This document shows, one piece after another, positions 4,477 through 5,605 of a DNA stretch of 5,605 nucleotides (within the stretch, counting starts at the first letter, position 1; each line of letters begins with the position of its first letter). Source of the DNA: Clostridia bacterium (GTDB lineage Bacteria; Bacillota; Clostridia; Oscillospirales; SIG627). The stretch covers positions 1-5,605 of the forward strand of contig JAFTEP010000193.1 in NCBI GenBank assembly GCA_017453605.1, written 5' to 3'. The notes under the pieces are model-generated. The model searched no databases. It saw only the letters and a program-made list of their open reading frames with translations, and was not told where the DNA came from. The position numbers and the translations under genes are program-made.

Positions 4477-4872
4477 GTGGAAGGCGCGCTTCATTTCAAA
4501 GCAGGGCCGGGCTGGAAGGCCTGCCATGACAGCGAAAGAGAGTTATATACCGCCGAAACGTTTCTTGCGGGTTACTACGATCTCTATGAGATAAACGAAG
4601 AGATATTCGGAAAACTGAAGACGAAAGGCATGGAGCAAAGAGAAGCCCATGAGCTGATCAACAACGGCAGACGTCTTTATAAAAGCGTCAGCGACCGGAA
4701 CGGCGCATACGATATCGCGCTTGATGAGAATTACGCCTCGCTCTGTCCGTGGGCAGAGGTGCAGAGGACCGGCGAGCTGTGGGATAAGGAGCTGACCGAT
4801 CTGGCGCTGGCCGTCTTTGATTTTCGAAAATCGGACCGAGAGAAAAGGTCGGAAGAACTGAATAACCACTAA
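4477..4872 (+). CDS. Hypothetical protein, cassette gene 1; start codon probably lost
   Basis: The GTG at 4477 opens 131 residues, but it has no ribosome site and the frame clearly reads as protein upstream (SKESKKKDKRIRLPAEY). The natural start would be at 4423, directly after GAGAGGT, but the codon there is GCG; GTG to GCG is one transition. From 4423 the protein would have 149 residues with a Lys-rich N-terminus. Visible segments (numbered from 4477) are GPGWKACHDSERELYTAETF (10-29), LYEINEEIFGKL (36-47), NGRRLYKSVSDRNG (63-76) and LCPWAEV (89-95). The protein is mainly charged, with no signal peptide or membrane segment, and its function is unknown to me. Its TAA overlaps the ATG of a 14-codon micro-ORF (TAATG), which leads into the next gene. 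It may be a gene that has recently lost efficient translation, or it may start at GTG or GCG. Confidence 0.6.
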   Translation: MEGALHFKAGPGWKACHDSERELYTAETFLAGYYDLYEINEEIFGKLKTKGMEQREAHELINNGRRLYKSVSDRNGAYDIALDENYASLCPWAEVQRTGELWDKELTDLALAVFDFRKSDREKRSEELNNH

Positions 4873-4881
4873 TGAAAGATT

Positions 4882-4902
4882 CCGACAAATCGGGATTTGC
4901 GG
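4882..4902 (+). repeat. Cassette leader copy 2 (before the gene at 4913-5320)
   Basis: The 21 bp start CCGACAA, have a variable ATCG, and end GGATTTGCGG. Copy 3 (5323-5343) differs only in the variable four bases. The copy contains CAAATC-GG-GATTTG and CCGA-CAAA-TCGG inverted repeats, so the RNA could form a short hairpin. The distance to the gene start is 10 bp. Confidence 0.7.
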
Positions 4903-4912
4903 GTTTAATTAT

Positions 4913-5320
4913 ATGAAACGTTTTTTCGATTTATTTGGCAAAATCAAATCTTTTGAGATCGTCACGCTTCATACGAGCGGGATGCGCCACGTGACAGATT
5001 ATGAGATCGTGAAAAGCGGCGACGAAGCGGAAGTGTCTCAATATGCTGTCGGATACAGAGACGGTGAAAAAGTGCGTCAGCTTGAAAAACGTGCCGTATG
5101 CTCTGCGGAATATGCGCTGAAGCTGATGAACAAATGCCGTCTGCTGTCGTGGGACGGATTTCACGGAAAACGCCCAAAAGGTGTCAAGGACGGCACGAAT
5201 TTTATTCTCAAAGCGACCGTGAACGAAAGGAAAGAGATTTACGCGACCGGGTCGCAGAGGTTTCCACGGCATTACGGCGATTTCAGGGACGGACTCCGTG
5301 AAATACTGAACAACAAATAA
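4913..5320 (+). CDS. Hypothetical protein, cassette gene 2
   Basis: This 135-residue protein is soluble and basic, with no signal peptide or convincing membrane segment. Most distinctive are SWDGFHGKRPKGVKDGTNFI (79-98) and GSQRFPRHYGDF (113-124), a W-D-G-F-x-G, G-x-x-D-G-x-x-F, G-S-x-x-F-P layout that I associate with small clostridial proteins of unknown function sometimes found beside toxin or immunity genes. That association is only a memory-based hint. Residues 15-60 look like beta strands (IVTLHTSG, DYEIVKS, QYAVGYRDGEKV). The ATG at 4913 overlaps the TGA of the 14-codon micro-ORF (ATGA). The ribosome site before it (GCGGGTT) is weak, so coupled re-initiation is plausible. The next leader starts two bases after its TAA. 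Confidence 0.75.
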   Translation: MKRFFDLFGKIKSFEIVTLHTSGMRHVTDYEIVKSGDEAEVSQYAVGYRDGEKVRQLEKRAVCSAEYALKLMNKCRLLSWDGFHGKRPKGVKDGTNFILKATVNERKEIYATGSQRFPRHYGDFRDGLREILNNK

Positions 5321-5322
5321 TG

Positions 5323-5343
5323 CCGACAAGCCTGGATTTGCGG
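5323..5343 (+). repeat. Cassette leader copy 3 (before the gene at 5355)
   Basis: This is a 21-bp copy of the leader at 4882-4902: CCGACAA, variable GCCT, then GGATTTGCGG. It continues into GGAGGTGAT, a strong ribosome site seven bases before the GTG at 5355. Thus the last part of the shared element supplies the Shine-Dalgarno sequence. Confidence 0.7.
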
Positions 5344-5354
5344 AGGTGATACAA

Positions 5355-5605
5355 GTGGAAAACAAAGTAGTTACAGTTGGACGATGGCGTTATTCAGGAC
5401 CAGCTCAAACATCCGACGAAAATGGTCAACTTGTCATTTTTTCAAAGTCATCTGTTGCTCCCGCTGAAATTTTTGAATGGGGTATCGATGCCGAAAAACA
5501 TCCTTTTGAACGATACAGATGGTGCGAAAACGATTTTTACGAAGAATCCAATTATGAGAAAACAATTTCAATAGAAGAACTGATAAAGCAAATTGAAGAG
5601 ATTTC
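5355..5605 (+). CDS. Hypothetical protein, cassette gene 3, 5' part (runs off right edge)
   Basis: GTG at 5355 has an excellent ribosome site (GGAGGTGAT, 5342-5350) and the frame stays open to the edge, giving 83 residues. The protein begins MENKVVTVGRWRYSGPAQ and contains APAEIFEWGIDAEKHPFERY (35-54) and ISIEELIKQIEEI (71-83), the last likely a helix. It looks soluble and acidic, and I do not recognise the family. Codons are much more A/T-rich (AAA, ATT, TTT, TCA, GAA) than in the glycosidase block, and more so than in the two genes just upstream, which hints at separate acquisition. It is the third gene behind the shared leader. Confidence 0.72.
   Translation, partial: MENKVVTVGRWRYSGPAQTSDENGQLVIFSKSSVAPAEIFEWGIDAEKHPFERYRWCENDFYEESNYEKTISIEELIKQIEEI

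Noticed and set aside
4394..5343. Transposon ends or integron attC sites at the leader repeats
   Set aside because: The repeats are direct, short, and end in ribosome sites. No transposase or integrase is seen, and the conserved attC core motif is not recognisable.
4931..5365. 144-codon reverse ORF opposite cassette gene 2
   Set aside because: The forward gene has a coupled start and protein-like motifs; the reverse frame lacks a ribosome site and any recognisable motif.

Overview
The window looks like a piece of an uncultured member of the Clostridia (gut Bacillota). Strong AAGGAGG-type ribosome sites, GC-rich coding genes beside A/T-rich intergenic tracts, and the protein families present suggest this. 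The assignment is an inference.

Left part (1-3862) is read leftwards. At the left edge is the 5' end of a DegT/DnrJ/EryC1/StrS-type PLP aminotransferase gene (1-326), with a TATAAT promoter that partly overlaps a terminator-like hairpin. To its right is an operon-like block. It begins at a good promoter (3834-3862) and has a leader of almost 400 nt carrying an 18-bp tandem repeat, two small ORFs and hairpins. A 636-residue six-hairpin glycosidase-like gene (1537-3447) follows. Next come a short frameshifted gene remnant (1411-1540), a single-domain HD (p)ppGpp-hydrolase-like gene (970-1410), and a gene encoding only a GH20 N-terminal-like domain (562-957), closed by a GC-rich terminator (511-551). 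The biological theme could be carbohydrate processing plus nucleotide-alarmone hydrolysis, but nothing in the sequence proves a joint pathway.

Middle part (3863-4420) is a gene graveyard between divergent units. It holds a leftward pseudogene tail with an in-frame TGA and its own intact terminator, then fragments of rightward reading frames behind a weak promoter.

Right part (4420-5605) is read rightwards. Three small, mutually unrelated genes of unknown function (4477-4872, 4913-5320, and 5355 to the window edge) lie in tandem. Each is preceded by a copy of the same roughly 21-28 bp leader, with consensus close to CCGACAAnnnnGGATTTGCGG followed by a Shine-Dalgarno-like end. The last gene is clearly more A/T-rich. 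This arrangement resembles a cassette array such as those holding immunity or accessory genes, but no toxin or effector gene is visible here.

The most unusual observations are the shared cassette leader, a probable lost start codon (GCG in the expected start position) in the first cassette gene, and the tandem array in which each repeat unit carries ATG and SD-like sequence ahead of a 55-codon ORF.
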